This document shows, one piece after another, positions 52,480-61,700 of a stretch of DNA of 64,000 nt. Numbering within the stretch: the stretch's first letter is position 1; every line of letters begins with the position of its first letter. This stretch comes from Erwinia aphidicola (lineage in GTDB: Bacteria > Pseudomonadota > Gammaproteobacteria > Enterobacterales > Enterobacteriaceae), in assembly GCF_024169515.1 (NCBI RefSeq), contig NZ_JAMKCQ010000001.1, positions 2,604,001 to 2,668,000 of the forward strand, given 5' to 3'. The position numbers were made by a program, and so were the translations under genes. Under the pieces are notes generated by a model. That model saw nothing but the letters and a program-made list of their open reading frames with translations. It had not been told where the DNA came from and did not search any database.

Positions 52480-53907
52480 ATGAGTACAGAAATTAAAACT
52501 CAGGTCGTGGTACTTGGGGCAGGTCCTGCAGGCTACTCTGCAGCCTTCCGTGCAGCGGATTTAGGTCTGGAGACCGTGATCGTTGAGCGTTACAGCACCT
52601 TGGGTGGTGTCTGTCTGAATGTCGGCTGTATCCCTTCTAAAGCCCTGCTGCACGTGGCGAAGGTGATTGAAGAAGCCAAAGCGCTGGAAGCTCACGGTAT
52701 CGTCTTCGGCAAGCCGCAGACCGATGTTGATAAAATCCGCAGCTGGAAAGAGAAAGTGATCGGTCAGCTGACCGGTGGCCTGGCCGGCATGGCAAAAGGC
52801 CGTAAAGTGAACGTGGTCAACGGCCTGGGTAAATTTACCGGTGCAAATACTCTGGTTGTGGAAAATGAGAAGGGTGAAACCACCACGATCACTTTCGACA
52901 ACGCAATTATCGCGGCGGGTTCCCGTCCCATTCAGCTGCCATTCATTCCGCACGAAGACCCACGCGTTTGGGACTCTACCGATGCGCTGGAGCTGAAAGA
53001 AGTGCCAGAGCGTCTGCTGGTCATGGGCGGCGGTATCATCGGTCTGGAGATGGGCACCGTGTATCACGCGCTCGGCTCACAGATTGACGTGGTAGAAATG
53101 TTTGATCAGGTGATCCCGGCTGCCGACAAAGACGTGGTGAAAGTCTTCACTAAGCGTATCGGTAAGCAGTTCAACCTGATGCTGGAAACCAAAGTCACCG
53201 CGGTAGAAGCGAAAGAAGACGGCATCTACGTGACCATGGAAGGCAAAAAAGCCCCTGCAGAACCACAGCGTTACGACGCGGTGCTGGTGGCGATTGGCCG
53301 CGTACCGAACGGTAAAGGTCTGGATGCTGGCAAAGCGGGCGTGGAAGTGGACGACCGTGGTTTCATCCGCGTCGACAAGCAGATGCGTACCAACGTGCCG
53401 CACATCTTTGCTATCGGCGACATCGTCGGTCAGCCAATGCTGGCACACAAAGGCGTGCATGAAGGCCACGTGGCGGCAGAAGTGATTTCTGGTAAGAAAC
53501 ACTACTTCGACCCGAAAGTGATCCCATCGATTGCTTACACTGAGCCAGAAGTTGCCTGGGTCGGTCTGACCGAGAAAGAAGCGAAAGAGAAAGGCATCAG
53601 CTATGAAACCGCCACCTTCCCGTGGGCAGCTTCAGGCCGTGCTATCGCTTCCGATTGTGCAGACGGCATGACCAAACTGATCTTCGACAAAGAGACTCAC
53701 CGCGTGATCGGTGGTGCGATTGTCGGCACCAACGGCGGCGAGCTGCTGGGTGAAATCGGTCTGGCTATCGAGATGGGTTGTGACGCTGAAGATCTGGCGC
53801 TGACCATCCACGCTCACCCAACCCTGCACGAATCGGTTGGTCTGGCGGCGGAAATCTTCGAAGGCAGCATCACCGACCTGCCAAACCCGAAAGCGAAAAA
53901 GAAATAA
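52480..53907 (+). CDS. lpd: Lpd, dihydrolipoamide dehydrogenase (E3)
   Basis: FAD flavoprotein shared by the pyruvate, 2-oxoglutarate and glycine complexes. I take the second ATG (52480, MSTEIKTQVVVLGAGPAG), matching E. coli, giving 475 residues. FAD loop VLGAGPAGYSAAF, redox-active disulfide GGVCLNVGCIPSKALL, NAD loop MGGGIIGLEMG, and catalytic His in HAHPTLHES. Followed by a terminator. Confidence 0.98.
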   Translation: MSTEIKTQVVVLGAGPAGYSAAFRAADLGLETVIVERYSTLGGVCLNVGCIPSKALLHVAKVIEEAKALEAHGIVFGKPQTDVDKIRSWKEKVIGQLTGGLAGMAKGRKVNVVNGLGKFTGANTLVVENEKGETTTITFDNAIIAAGSRPIQLPFIPHEDPRVWDSTDALELKEVPERLLVMGGGIIGLEMGTVYHALGSQIDVVEMFDQVIPAADKDVVKVFTKRIGKQFNLMLETKVTAVEAKEDGIYVTMEGKKAPAEPQRYDAVLVAIGRVPNGKGLDAGKAGVEVDDRGFIRVDKQMRTNVPHIFAIGDIVGQPMLAHKGVHEGHVAAEVISGKKHYFDPKVIPSIAYTEPEVAWVGLTEKEAKEKGISYETATFPWAASGRAIASDCADGMTKLIFDKETHRVIGGAIVGTNGGELLGEIGLAIEMGCDAEDLALTIHAHPTLHESVGLAAEIFEGSITDLPNPKAKKK

Positions 53908-53923
53908 TTCGCTGACGCGTTAG

Positions 53924-53948
53924 AAACGGCTCCTGCGGGAGCCGTTTT
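53924..53948 (+). terminator. Intrinsic terminator of lpd
   Basis: Stem AAACGGCTCC / GGAGCCGTTT with TGCG loop, followed by TGCTT, 17 nt after the lpd stop. Confidence 0.85.
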
Positions 53949-54036
53949 GCTTACTGTACCCCGCTAAAAATCCGCGCAGGGCGACGAAAATTCGCGTATC
54001 TTTGCAGGCAATTTCTGCCCAGCTAAAAGGCGTGTT

Positions 54037-54741
54037 GTGCTAAACAAAGTCGCACTGATTACCGGTGCCTCCCGCGGTATCGGTCACCATCTTGCCCGCC
54101 ATTTCTATGAGCAGGGCTATCATCTGATTCTACTGGCGCGTGATGCGCAGGCGCTGGCAAGCTTTGCCGCTACGCGCGACCCCGCACGTTTACAGACGCT
54201 GGCGCTCGACGTCTGTGACTATCCTGCCGTTGCACAGCAGGTGCAGCAGGCACTCAGCCAGCATCCGCAGCTGGACGTGCTGATCAACGCCGCCGGGATT
54301 TTCCGCGCCGGGTCGACCTGCACCCCGGTCGATGACTTCAGCGCGATGCTGGCCACCAACGTCACCGCCATTCATCACCTGTGCCAGCTCTGTACGCCGT
54401 GGCTGCTGCGTGCGCCGGACGCGCGCATCTTTAATCTGGCTTCGGTCAGCGGCGTGCAGCCTTACGGCAGCGTCGCCAGCTATGCCGCCAGCAAACATGC
54501 ACTGGTCGGCTACAGCCGCTCGATTGCCCGCGAGCTGGGCGCACAGGGGATTAAAGTCACCACCCTGTGCCCGGACGTGGTGGATACCGATATGGCGCAG
54601 GGTTCAGGACTGACACCGGACGAGATGCTGAGCAGCGAAGATATCTGCCGCGCCGTCGATTTCGTTGTGTCGCTGTCGCCTGCCGCGGTGGTCGAGCAGC
54701 TGACCATTGGCCGCCAGTATCGCCCGCGCAAACCCGCCTGA
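54037..54741 (+). CDS. Short-chain dehydrogenase/reductase next to bioMNY
   Basis: Classical SDR of 234 residues; start GTG 54037 with AAAGG at 5-7 nt. Nucleotide loop [19 protein letters not shown] motif in [11 protein letters not shown], catalytic Ser in [12 protein letters not shown] and [14 protein letters not shown] (Tyr-X3-Lys). Substrate unknown; sequence resembles 3-oxoacyl reductase-type SDRs. It ends 13 nt before bioM on the same strand, so it is probably in the biotin-transport operon. Confidence 0.85.
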   Translation: MLNKVALITGASRGIGHHLARHFYEQGYHLILLARDAQALASFAATRDPARLQTLALDVCDYPAVAQQVQQALSQHPQLDVLINAAGIFRAGSTCTPVDDFSAMLATNVTAIHHLCQLCTPWLLRAPDARIFNLASVSGVQPYGSVASYAASKHALVGYSRSIARELGAQGIKVTTLCPDVVDTDMAQGSGLTPDEMLSSEDICRAVDFVVSLSPAAVVEQLTIGRQYRPRKPA

Positions 54742-54754
54742 GCCAGGAGACTTC

Positions 54755-55429
54755 ATGCTGGAACTGAAAGGGGTATCGCACGCTTACGGTGAGCGCACGG
54801 TACTCGACAATATCAATCTGCAGCTGACGGAAAAACGCATCGGCATCGTCGGCAGCAACGGCTGCGGTAAAAGCACCTTTGTCCGCCTGCTGAATGGCCT
54901 GCTGCTGCCGAAGCAGGGCGAAGTGCTGGTCGACGGCCTCAACACCCGTCAGCACGGTAAAGCGGTGCGGCGCAAAGTCGGCTTTGTTTTCCAGAACCCG
55001 GATAATCAGATTGTTTTTCCGGTGGTGGAGGAAGATCTCGCCTTCGGGATGAAAAATCTTGGCCTGTCGAAGGCGGTGATCCGCGAGCGCAGCGATGCCG
55101 CACTGGCGCGCTACGATATGCAGGCGTTTCGCCAGCATCCGGCGCACCTGCTGAGCGGCGGTCAGAAACAGCTGCTGGCGATCTCCGGCGTGCTGGTGAT
55201 GGCGCCGGAGTACATCGTGTTTGATGAGCCGACCACGCTGCTGGATCTACGCAACAAGCGCCGGATTGCCCAGGCGATTGCCGACCTCGAGCAGACCGCT
55301 ATTGTGGTCTCGCACGATCTGGAGTTTTTGCAGGATTTCGAGCGCGTGCTGGTGTTCGATCACGGCAAAGTGGTGATTGACGATGTGCCCGCCGTGGCGC
55401 TGAAAGAGTACGTCAGGATGATGTCATGA
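54755..55429 (+). CDS. bioM: BioM, ATPase of the biotin ECF transporter
   Basis: ABC ATPase of 224 residues. I take the ATG at 54755 ([16 protein letters not shown]) after an AGGAG site, not the longer frame that overlaps the SDR. Walker [11 protein letters not shown]-loop [19 protein letters not shown] (typical of CbiO-type ECF ATPases), signature [11 protein letters not shown], and Walker B YIVFDEPT. The stop overlaps bioN by 4 nt. Confidence 0.93.
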   Translation: MLELKGVSHAYGERTVLDNINLQLTEKRIGIVGSNGCGKSTFVRLLNGLLLPKQGEVLVDGLNTRQHGKAVRRKVGFVFQNPDNQIVFPVVEEDLAFGMKNLGLSKAVIRERSDAALARYDMQAFRQHPAHLLSGGQKQLLAISGVLVMAPEYIVFDEPTTLLDLRNKRRIAQAIADLEQTAIVVSHDLEFLQDFERVLVFDHGKVVIDDVPAVALKEYVRMMS

Positions 55430-56067
55430 CGCTGAGCGACTATATTCCGGGTCATTCCCCGCTGCACCGTTTGCCGCCGGGCATCAAGATCCTCACGCTG
55501 GCGATCCTCGGCACGCTGCTGTTTGTCTTCCCGCGCCTGGATGCGACGCTTGGCGCGCTGCTGGTGGTGATGCTGCTCTATCCGCTGGCACGCATCAGCC
55601 TGCGTATTATGCTGCTGCAGCTGAAGCCGCTGCTGTGGGTGCTGGTGCTGCTGTTTTCCGTCCAGTGGTGGATGGTCAGCTGGCAGTCCGGGGTGCTGGT
55701 GATTGCCCGCCTGGCGGCGCTGATGCTGATGGCGGCGCTGGTGACGCTCACCACCCGCACTTCAGAGATGATCGACGCGCTGGAGAAAGGGCTGTTCTGG
55801 CTGCGCTTCCTGCGCATCAACCCGGCCAAAGTCAGCCTGGCGCTGTCGCTGGCGCTGCGTTTTATTCCGGTGCTGGCGGGGATCACCGCCGAAGTGCGCG
55901 AAGCGCAAAAGGCGCGCGGGCTGGATCGCAGCGTGCTGGCGGTGGCGATCCCGGTGATTGTGCGTACCCTGAAGATGGCCGATGATATTGCCGCCGCGCT
56001 GGAAGCCCGCGCCTGGGACCCCCAGCTGCGCCGTGAGCGCAGCGATGCTGAAAAAGTGAGAGAGTAA
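55426..56067 (+). CDS. bioN: BioN, transmembrane EcfT component
   Basis: 213-residue EcfT protein with about five hydrophobic segments and the two coupling motifs with Ala-Arg-Gly/Ala: [10 protein letters not shown] and [10 protein letters not shown], which dock onto the ATPase. It overlaps bioM by 4 nt and bioY by 1 nt. Confidence 0.93.
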   Translation: MTLSDYIPGHSPLHRLPPGIKILTLAILGTLLFVFPRLDATLGALLVVMLLYPLARISLRIMLLQLKPLLWVLVLLFSVQWWMVSWQSGVLVIARLAALMLMAALVTLTTRTSEMIDALEKGLFWLRFLRINPAKVSLALSLALRFIPVLAGITAEVREAQKARGLDRSVLAVAIPVIVRTLKMADDIAAALEARAWDPQLRRERSDAEKVRE

Positions 56068-56606
56068 TGTCGACCCGAGATATTGTGTATATCGCGCTGT
56101 TTGCCGCGATCACCGCCGCGCTGGGCCTGTTCCCGGCCTTCAGCCTGCCGGTGATTGCGGTACCGATCACCGCCCAGACGCTAGGCCCGATGCTGGCCGG
56201 AGCGATTGCCGGGGCGAAACGCGGTGCGCTGGCGCTGGTGCTGTTTGTGCTGCTGGTGGCAATTGGCCTGCCGCTGCTGGCCGGCGGGCGGGGGGGCTTG
56301 GGGATTTTCCTTGGCCCCAGCGGTGGATTTATCCTCGCGTGGCCGCTGGCGGCACTGCTGATTGGCTGGCTGTATCAGCGTAATTTGCGATCGCTAACGC
56401 TGGTGAAAGAGCTGCTGTTCCTGACGCTGGGCGGCGTGGTGCTGATCTACTCGGCGGGTATTCCGTGGATAGCGCTGGTGGCGGGGCTGCCGCTTAAGCA
56501 GGCGGCGCTGGGTTCTCTCGGCTTCCTGCCGGGGGATATCGTTAAAGTGGTGCTGGCGGTGCTGATTGTGCGCGCCGTGCGCCGGGCCTATCCGACCCTG
56601 GAATAA
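56067..56606 (+). CDS. bioY: BioY, biotin-binding S component
   Basis: Substrate-specific membrane subunit for biotin. 179 residues, six hydrophobic segments, with the family features VPITAQTLGPMLAGAIAGAKRG and GGRGGLGIFLGPSGGFILAWP. Last gene of SDR-bioM-bioN-bioY. A hairpin follows. Confidence 0.95.
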   Translation: MSTRDIVYIALFAAITAALGLFPAFSLPVIAVPITAQTLGPMLAGAIAGAKRGALALVLFVLLVAIGLPLLAGGRGGLGIFLGPSGGFILAWPLAALLIGWLYQRNLRSLTLVKELLFLTLGGVVLIYSAGIPWIALVAGLPLKQAALGSLGFLPGDIVKVVLAVLIVRAVRRAYPTLE

Positions 56607-56623
56607 GCCCGACACCTGCGTAG

Positions 56624-56650
56624 GGGCCGACCCTCTTGTTCGGTCGGCCC
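56624..56650. repeat. REP-like hairpin between convergent bioY and MDR genes
   Basis: Stem GGGCCGACC / GGTCGGCCC with a 9-nt loop, preceded by GTAG. Similar GTAGGGG-initiated palindromes are common intergenic elements in these bacteria. It could serve as a bidirectional terminator, but no T-tract is seen on either side. Confidence 0.55.
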
Positions 56651-56660
56651 GTTTCTGACG

Positions 56661-57647
56661 CTACATGCGCAATAAAATCTTGCCCTGCAACTCCCCCGAC
56701 TGCACCGCTTTTACCGCTTGATCAATCTCTTCCAGCGCGAACTCCGCCACAATGTCGGTGGCGATCACCCCGTCGCGGATAAACGCCATCACCTCGTTGA
56801 TCCGGCGCTGCACCAGCGCTTTCTCATGGTTATGCACCCACAGGCGCAGATGGAAATTGGAAAAGCGAATGTCCGGGCGACTGCGCCAGAACGCAGGGGG
56901 AATGGGCTGGCCGGAGAGCAGGCCGTAATGGATAAACTGCCCGCCGGGTGCCAGCGCCTGCGCCAGCGTCAGCGACTCGTCGCCGCCAATGCAGTCGAGG
57001 ATCGCCGCCGCGCCGCCGCTGCGGGCAATGGCCGCCAGCCTCTGCGCATAATCCGCCGCGCTGCTGTTGATCGCCTGCTCAGTGGCACAGCCCGCGAACA
57101 GCCCGAGGTTCTGCGCCCGGCGTACGATAACAATCGGCTCCAGCCCCATATGGTTGGCGATGCGGATCAGCATTTTGCCAATCGCGGAGTTGGCGGCGTT
57201 AATGATGATGCGCATCCCCGGGGTAAACTGCAGCTCCTCGGTCAGCATCAGCAGCGCGGTCATCGGGTTGACGTAGCTGGTCGCCGCCTGCTGGTCAGTG
57301 ACGTAGTCCGGCAGGGTGAAGCACCACTGCGGCTCGCTCTCTTTAAAGGTCTGCCACGCGCCCATACTGCCGACCGGCAGCACGCGCTGACCGACGACCA
57401 GCCCGTCGTCATGGCTCTCACAGACAGTGCCGGTGCCTTCAAACCCCGGCACGAACGGCAGGGCGATGCGTGAACGGTATGCACCGGAAATGGTAATAAT
57501 ATCGGAGGGATTAATCGTGGCGTAGCGCATTCTGACCCGCACGCTGCCCGCCGCTAACGGGGCTAATGCGCACTGCTCCAGCTGCACAACGTCGCTGATG
57601 TTGCCGAACTCCCGGACCACCGCTCTGGTGAATAAAGTCTCTTTCAT
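56661..57647 (-). CDS. MDR-family (zinc-free type) oxidoreductase, enoyl reductase-like
   Basis: 328-residue medium-chain reductase. GroES-like N-terminal domain (RYATINPSDIITISGAYRSRIALPFVPGFEGTGTV) and Rossmann domain with INAANSAIGKMLIRIANHMG. The catalytic zinc Cys of alcohol dehydrogenases is absent. The pattern, with Asn-Pro-Ser-Asp and VNPMTALLML, fits quinone-reductase or mitochondrial-type 2-enoyl thioester reductase members. Divergent from the thioesterase-ligase-thiolase genes. Exact substrate unknown. Confidence 0.82.
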   Translation of the reverse strand: MKETLFTRAVVREFGNISDVVQLEQCALAPLAAGSVRVRMRYATINPSDIITISGAYRSRIALPFVPGFEGTGTVCESHDDGLVVGQRVLPVGSMGAWQTFKESEPQWCFTLPDYVTDQQAATSYVNPMTALLMLTEELQFTPGMRIIINAANSAIGKMLIRIANHMGLEPIVIVRRAQNLGLFAGCATEQAINSSAADYAQRLAAIARSGGAAAILDCIGGDESLTLAQALAPGGQFIHYGLLSGQPIPPAFWRSRPDIRFSNFHLRLWVHNHEKALVQRRINEVMAFIRDGVIATDIVAEFALEEIDQAVKAVQSGELQGKILLRM

Positions 57648-57671
57648 GGTATATTTTCTTCAGTGTTGTCC

Positions 57672-57680
57672 GGTTTACAG
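57672..57680. promoter_or_regulatory. Possible BirA half-site in the MDR/thioesterase divergent region
   Basis: GGTTTACAG matches eight of nine bases of the right half of the BirA operator (TTGTAAACC-N16-GGTTTACAA). With 16-nt spacing the left arm (57647-57655) matches only 5 of 9 and overlaps the MDR ATG, so the full site is weak. Confidence 0.25.
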
Positions 57681-57693
57681 GTTAATGATTTTT

Positions 57694-58125
57694 ATGCAGG
57701 ATCAGTATAATAGCGAAACATTTCGCGTATCAATGCGCGACATTGATTTCAACGGCCACGTGCATAATTCCGTCTATCTGGACTACTGCGAAGACGCGGT
57801 AGTGAATGCTTTTCGCCGTGCGGATATTCTGCCGCTGTTTCGCCCCGACAGTGCGGGCGTGGTGTATCACGTTAAAAAATGCGAAGCCACTTTTCTGCAT
57901 CCGCTGTCGGTGGATGATGTGGTAGCGCCGCAGGTGGCGATTGAGCAGCTCGGCAACAGCAGCCTGACGTTTAGCATCCAGCTGATGCTGCAGGGGAAAA
58001 ACATTCCCGCCGCGCTCGGCAAGTTAGTCTGGGTCTGCGTCGATCTCACCGACCATAAACCCTGCCGCATTCCCGATGAAACGCGCCAGGCGTTAACCCG
58101 CTATTTCCCCGTCAGCGAGGCCTGA
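57694..58125 (+). CDS. Acyl-CoA thioesterase (4HBT hot-dog family)
   Basis: 143-residue hot-dog protein: MRDIDFNGHVHNSVYLDYCEDAVVNAF carries the 4HBT catalytic Asp (FNGHVHNS pattern), then KKCEATFLHPLSVDDVV and a C-terminal strand. Likely hydrolyses acyl-CoA. Start chosen at ATG 57694; ATG 57685 is an alternative and neither has an ideal ribosome site. First gene of thioesterase-ligase-thiolase. Confidence 0.87.
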   Translation: MQDQYNSETFRVSMRDIDFNGHVHNSVYLDYCEDAVVNAFRRADILPLFRPDSAGVVYHVKKCEATFLHPLSVDDVVAPQVAIEQLGNSSLTFSIQLMLQGKNIPAALGKLVWVCVDLTDHKPCRIPDETRQALTRYFPVSEA

Positions 58126-58130
58126 GGCAG

Positions 58131-59636
58131 ATGCCGGTCCACGACAGGGTTAAGCTGCACGCGAACAACACCCCGAATAAAACCGCCGTCAGCATCGACG
58201 GCCAGACGCTGAGCTGGCAGCAGCTGTGGCAGCGCGGCCTCGCACTGTATCAGCATCTGCGCCAGCAGCCGAATGCATCCGGCACTGTGGCGATTGCCAC
58301 CGGTAACCACCTTGCTTTTCCCGTCGCCTGGCTTGCCGCCACCGCGCATCCCTACACCGCCGCGATTATCGACCCGCAGGCTCCGCTTGAGCAGCTGCGC
58401 GATATGCTGAGCCGCCTGGCGCCCGGCCTGCTGCTGCTGAAACAGCAGGACCATCAGCTGATCGCCGTGGCGGAGCAGCTTGCGATCCGCTGGCTGGCGG
58501 TGGACGGCTGGCAGCCAGCCGACCCACTGCGGGAGGAGGGAGAGTTTTGTGCCCAGATGCAGGCGCCAACGCCGTTTCTGATCAACTTCACCTCCGGCAC
58601 CACCAGCCTGCCAAAAGCCTTTATCCGCTCGCGCCGCTCGTGGCGCTGCAGCTTTGAAAACGGCGAGGCGATTTTCCAGCTGGCCGCAGCGCCGTCAACC
58701 CTTTTTCCCGGCCCGCTATCGCACGGCATTGGCCTCTACTGCCTGAACGAGACGCTGTATGCCGGGGGCACCTTTTACAGCCTCGGGCAGTGGCAGCCTG
58801 CGGCGGCGCTGGCCCTGATCGCTGCGGAAAAAATTGCGCGCATCGTGCTGGTGCCGACGATGATCGCCGGTTTCGCCCGCGTCAGCGCCGGGGCAGAATT
58901 CCCCGAGCTGCGCAGCCTGCTGAGCGCCGGGGCCAAGCTGGAGCTAAACCACTATCGCCAGGCGCGCGCGCTGTTTCCGGCGGCGCGCATGCAGGAGTAT
59001 TACGGCGCTTCCGAGCTGGGATTTATTGCGGTCTCGACGCTGGATGACGACAACATCAGCGACTCGCTGGCCAACGTCGGGTCTGCTTTTCCCGGCACCG
59101 AAATCACCATCCGTGATGACGACGGTAAATTACTGCCCGCCGGCCAGCCCGGCACCATCTGGCTCAGCAGCGAGCAGCTGATCGAAGGGTATTTATGGGG
59201 CGATGACGGCACTGCTTTTGTAAAGCAGGGTCATATGGCGACGGTGGCCGATATCGGTTATCTCGACCAGCGTCAGCGCTTAACGGTGATTGGCCGCCGG
59301 GGAAATATGATCCTCAGCGGCGGCAATAACATCTATCTCTCCGAAATCGAGTCGGTGATTAAATCGCTGCCGGGAATGATTGAAGCGGTGGTGATCGCCG
59401 TTGATGATGACTACCTCGGCAAAAAGCTGGTAGCGGTTGTTGAAGCCGATGACGACGCCTGCCGCCAGCTGGCAGTCAAGTGCCGCGAGCTTCTGGCAAA
59501 ATATAAGCGCCCGCGCCACTATTACCGCATTAGCCGCTGGCCGCTGACGCCAAGCGGCAAGATAAAACGTAACGAGCTGGAAAAGAGGATTGCAGGCCAT
59601 GCCGCAGAGCTTACTGAACTATCAGCCGCCGAGTGA
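58131..59636 (+). CDS. Acyl-CoA synthetase (AMP-forming ligase)
   Basis: ANL-superfamily ligase of 501 residues, 5 nt after the thioesterase stop. Seen: P-loop INFTSGTTSLPKAFIRS (about 155), A5-like YYGASELG, the hinge region GYLDQRQRLTVIGRRGNMILSGGNNIYLSEIE, and the C-terminal catalytic Lys in LTPSGKIKRNELEKR. It activates an acid to acyl-CoA; acid not identifiable. Its end overlaps the thiolase start by 38 nt. Confidence 0.9.
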   Translation: MPVHDRVKLHANNTPNKTAVSIDGQTLSWQQLWQRGLALYQHLRQQPNASGTVAIATGNHLAFPVAWLAATAHPYTAAIIDPQAPLEQLRDMLSRLAPGLLLLKQQDHQLIAVAEQLAIRWLAVDGWQPADPLREEGEFCAQMQAPTPFLINFTSGTTSLPKAFIRSRRSWRCSFENGEAIFQLAAAPSTLFPGPLSHGIGLYCLNETLYAGGTFYSLGQWQPAAALALIAAEKIARIVLVPTMIAGFARVSAGAEFPELRSLLSAGAKLELNHYRQARALFPAARMQEYYGASELGFIAVSTLDDDNISDSLANVGSAFPGTEITIRDDDGKLLPAGQPGTIWLSSEQLIEGYLWGDDGTAFVKQGHMATVADIGYLDQRQRLTVIGRRGNMILSGGNNIYLSEIESVIKSLPGMIEAVVIAVDDDYLGKKLVAVVEADDDACRQLAVKCRELLAKYKRPRHYYRISRWPLTPSGKIKRNELEKRIAGHAAELTELSAAE

Positions 59637-60798
59637 CAGCCAGCCGGTGATTGTCGCCGCCTGCCGCACGCCGGTAGGCAGAGCTTATGGCGCACTGGCC
59701 AGCCTGCCAATGGAAGCGCTGCTGGCACCGCTGTTTACCCATCTTCTGGCGACGCTGCCGGAAAATTTCAGCGCCATCGACGAGGTGATTATCGGCAATG
59801 CTACCGGCGGCGGTGGCAACATTGCCCGCCTGGCGGCGCTGGCGGCAGGGCTTCCGCTGGCGGTTCCGGCGGTAACGGTTGACCGCCAGTGCGGCTCGGG
59901 GCTGGAGGCGGTGATCAACGCCTGCCGTCTGGTGCAGGCGCAGGCCGGGGAGTGCTACCTGGCCGGTGGCGTTGAGAGCGTCAGCAGCGCGCCGTGGCGG
60001 GTGGAGAAACCCGGCTCTCTGAAGCAGATGCCGCGCTTTTATGGCCGTGCGCGCTTCTCGCCGGAGGAGGTGGGAGACCCTGAAATGGGCATCGCCGCCG
60101 AAAATGTCGCGCAGCACTGCGGCATCGGCCGCCAGCGCCAGGACCAGTTTGCCCTGCGCAGCCATCAGCGCGCCATCGCCGCGCAGCAGCAGGGCGCGTT
60201 TGCCGCCGAAATCGTGGCGCTCAGCGTGAACGGCCAGCAGATTGCCAGCGATGAGTGCCCGCGCCCCGGTACCTCCCTTGAACGACTGGCGGCACTTCCT
60301 CCGGTTTTCGCCGCCAACGGCACGGTGACCGCAGGCAACTGCTGCCCGCTAAATGACGGCGCTTCGCTGCTGCTGGTGATGAGCCGCCGCAAAGCGCGCG
60401 AGTGCGGTTTTAGCGAGGGGCTGCTATTTGCCGATGCCTGTAGTGCGGGCGTTGACCCGAACCTGCTGGGCCTCGGCCCGGTGCCCGCCACGCAAAAGCT
60501 ACTGGCGCGCCAGCCGCAGCTGACGCTGGATGCTATACCCGTGATTGAGTTTAACGAGGCTTTCGCCGCGCAGGTGCTGGGTTCGGTGGACGCGCTGGGC
60601 ATTGATGAGCAGCGCATTAATTTGCAGGGCGGGGCGATCGCTCTCGGCCACCCTTACGGCGCTTCCGGTGCCATTATGGTGACGCGCCTGTTCAACCAGC
60701 TGGTCGGCAAACAGCAGGGGAGTGGCTACGGGCTGGCGATGCTCGGCATCGCCGGAGGATTAGGGCTAAGCGCGCTGTTTCAGGCGGTGCGGCTGTAA
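59599..60798 (+). CDS. Thiolase-family protein with substituted C-terminal Cys
   Basis: 399-residue thiolase (start ATG 59599, MPQSLLNYQPP). Nucleophilic Cys in DRQCGSGLEAVI, NEAFAAQVLGS, and catalytic His in GHPYGASGAIM are present. The second catalytic Cys (canonical CxGGGxG near the C terminus) is replaced: GLAMLGIAGGLG has Gly at that position. It may therefore be degradative or condensing with altered chemistry, or be impaired. It overlaps the ligase gene and ends 2 nt before the convergent hydratase. Confidence 0.87.
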   Translation: MPQSLLNYQPPSDSQPVIVAACRTPVGRAYGALASLPMEALLAPLFTHLLATLPENFSAIDEVIIGNATGGGGNIARLAALAAGLPLAVPAVTVDRQCGSGLEAVINACRLVQAQAGECYLAGGVESVSSAPWRVEKPGSLKQMPRFYGRARFSPEEVGDPEMGIAAENVAQHCGIGRQRQDQFALRSHQRAIAAQQQGAFAAEIVALSVNGQQIASDECPRPGTSLERLAALPPVFAANGTVTAGNCCPLNDGASLLLVMSRRKARECGFSEGLLFADACSAGVDPNLLGLGPVPATQKLLARQPQLTLDAIPVIEFNEAFAAQVLGSVDALGIDEQRINLQGGAIALGHPYGASGAIMVTRLFNQLVGKQQGSGYGLAMLGIAGGLGLSALFQAVRL

Positions 60799-60800
60799 TC

Positions 60801-61586
60801 CTACTTTCCGCGCCACTGCGGGGCGCGCCGCTCAGCAAAGGCGTGCAGGCCTTCCTGATAGTCGAGGCTGCTTTGCAGCTGCTGTAACTCTTCAGCGCTG
60901 CGCTGGCGCAGATCCTCAGCGAGAGTCTCTCTCAATAGCGCGTTGCAGGCCTGAACCGCCAGCGGCGCGTTGCGGTTTAGGCGGGCCGCTAGCGCCAGCG
61001 CGCTCTCCATCAGCTCTTCCGCCTCCGCCAGCTGATAAAACAGCCCCAGCGCCAGCGCCCGCTGTGCGTCCATCGGTTCGCCGATCAGCAGCATCTCACG
61101 CGCCACGCTGGCAGGCAGCCGCGTGGCCAGCTGGCCGATCGCGCCCCCGAGCGGCAGCAGCCCGTGCTTCACTTCCGGCAGTGCGATTTTCACCTGCGGC
61201 GCCGCGATAATAAAATCGCACTCCAGCGCCAGCTCCAGCCCGCCGCCGAAGGCATGACCGTTAAGCGCGGCAATCCAGATTTTGCGCCGCGGCAGGTGCT
61301 GCAACGGGTTATAGCCACCGTGAGAGTTCATCAGCCCTTTGCCGCCATCGGTGAATGCCTCCTGCAAATCGGCACCCCCGCAGAATACCGTACCGCTGCC
61401 GGTGAGGATCACCGTGCGGATATCCGGCTGCTGCTCGCACCAGCTCAGGCACTCTTCCAGCTCGGCGACCATCACCGCGTTGTAGGCATTGCTGGCGGCG
61501 GGGCGGTTAAGCGTCAGGCGCGCCACGTGGGCAATCGGGCGGTCGCAGCGCACCAGCTGCGTGTTCGGTTGTTGGCTATTCATCAT
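60801..61586 (-). CDS. Enoyl-CoA hydratase/isomerase family protein
   Basis: 261-residue crotonase-fold protein. Oxyanion-hole segments CGGADLQ and ALNGHAFGGGLELALECDF; both catalytic Glu are present (GLELALECD and ALPEVKHGLLP). MENLNSQ-type start alternatives at 61586 or 61583. It is convergent with the thiolase gene and completes a beta-oxidation or reverse beta-oxidation enzyme set with the SDR, MDR and ligase. Confidence 0.9.
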   Translation of the reverse strand: MMNSQQPNTQLVRCDRPIAHVARLTLNRPAASNAYNAVMVAELEECLSWCEQQPDIRTVILTGSGTVFCGGADLQEAFTDGGKGLMNSHGGYNPLQHLPRRKIWIAALNGHAFGGGLELALECDFIIAAPQVKIALPEVKHGLLPLGGAIGQLATRLPASVAREMLLIGEPMDAQRALALGLFYQLAEAEELMESALALAARLNRNAPLAVQACNALLRETLAEDLRQRSAEELQQLQSSLDYQEGLHAFAERRAPQWRGK

Positions 61587-61624
61587 GGCTTACCGTGACT
61601 GTCTGAGGGCGAAGAGTGTAGCTT

Positions 61625-61699
61625 TATGCCTATCCATTTATTTAGCAAGCTTACGACGCGCGAGTTCGTGAGGTTAAAGTTTTAAAGCAAAAAGATCCT
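61625..61699 (+). pseudogene. yhaV remnant (internal fragment)
   Basis: 75 bp that align without gaps to 62533-62607 inside the intact yhaV, ending at AAAGATCCT. It is followed directly by leader copy 1, so about 540 bp between yhaV and the leader were deleted relative to the other copy. It marks an older tandem duplicate. Confidence 0.85.
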
Positions 61700-61700
61700 T

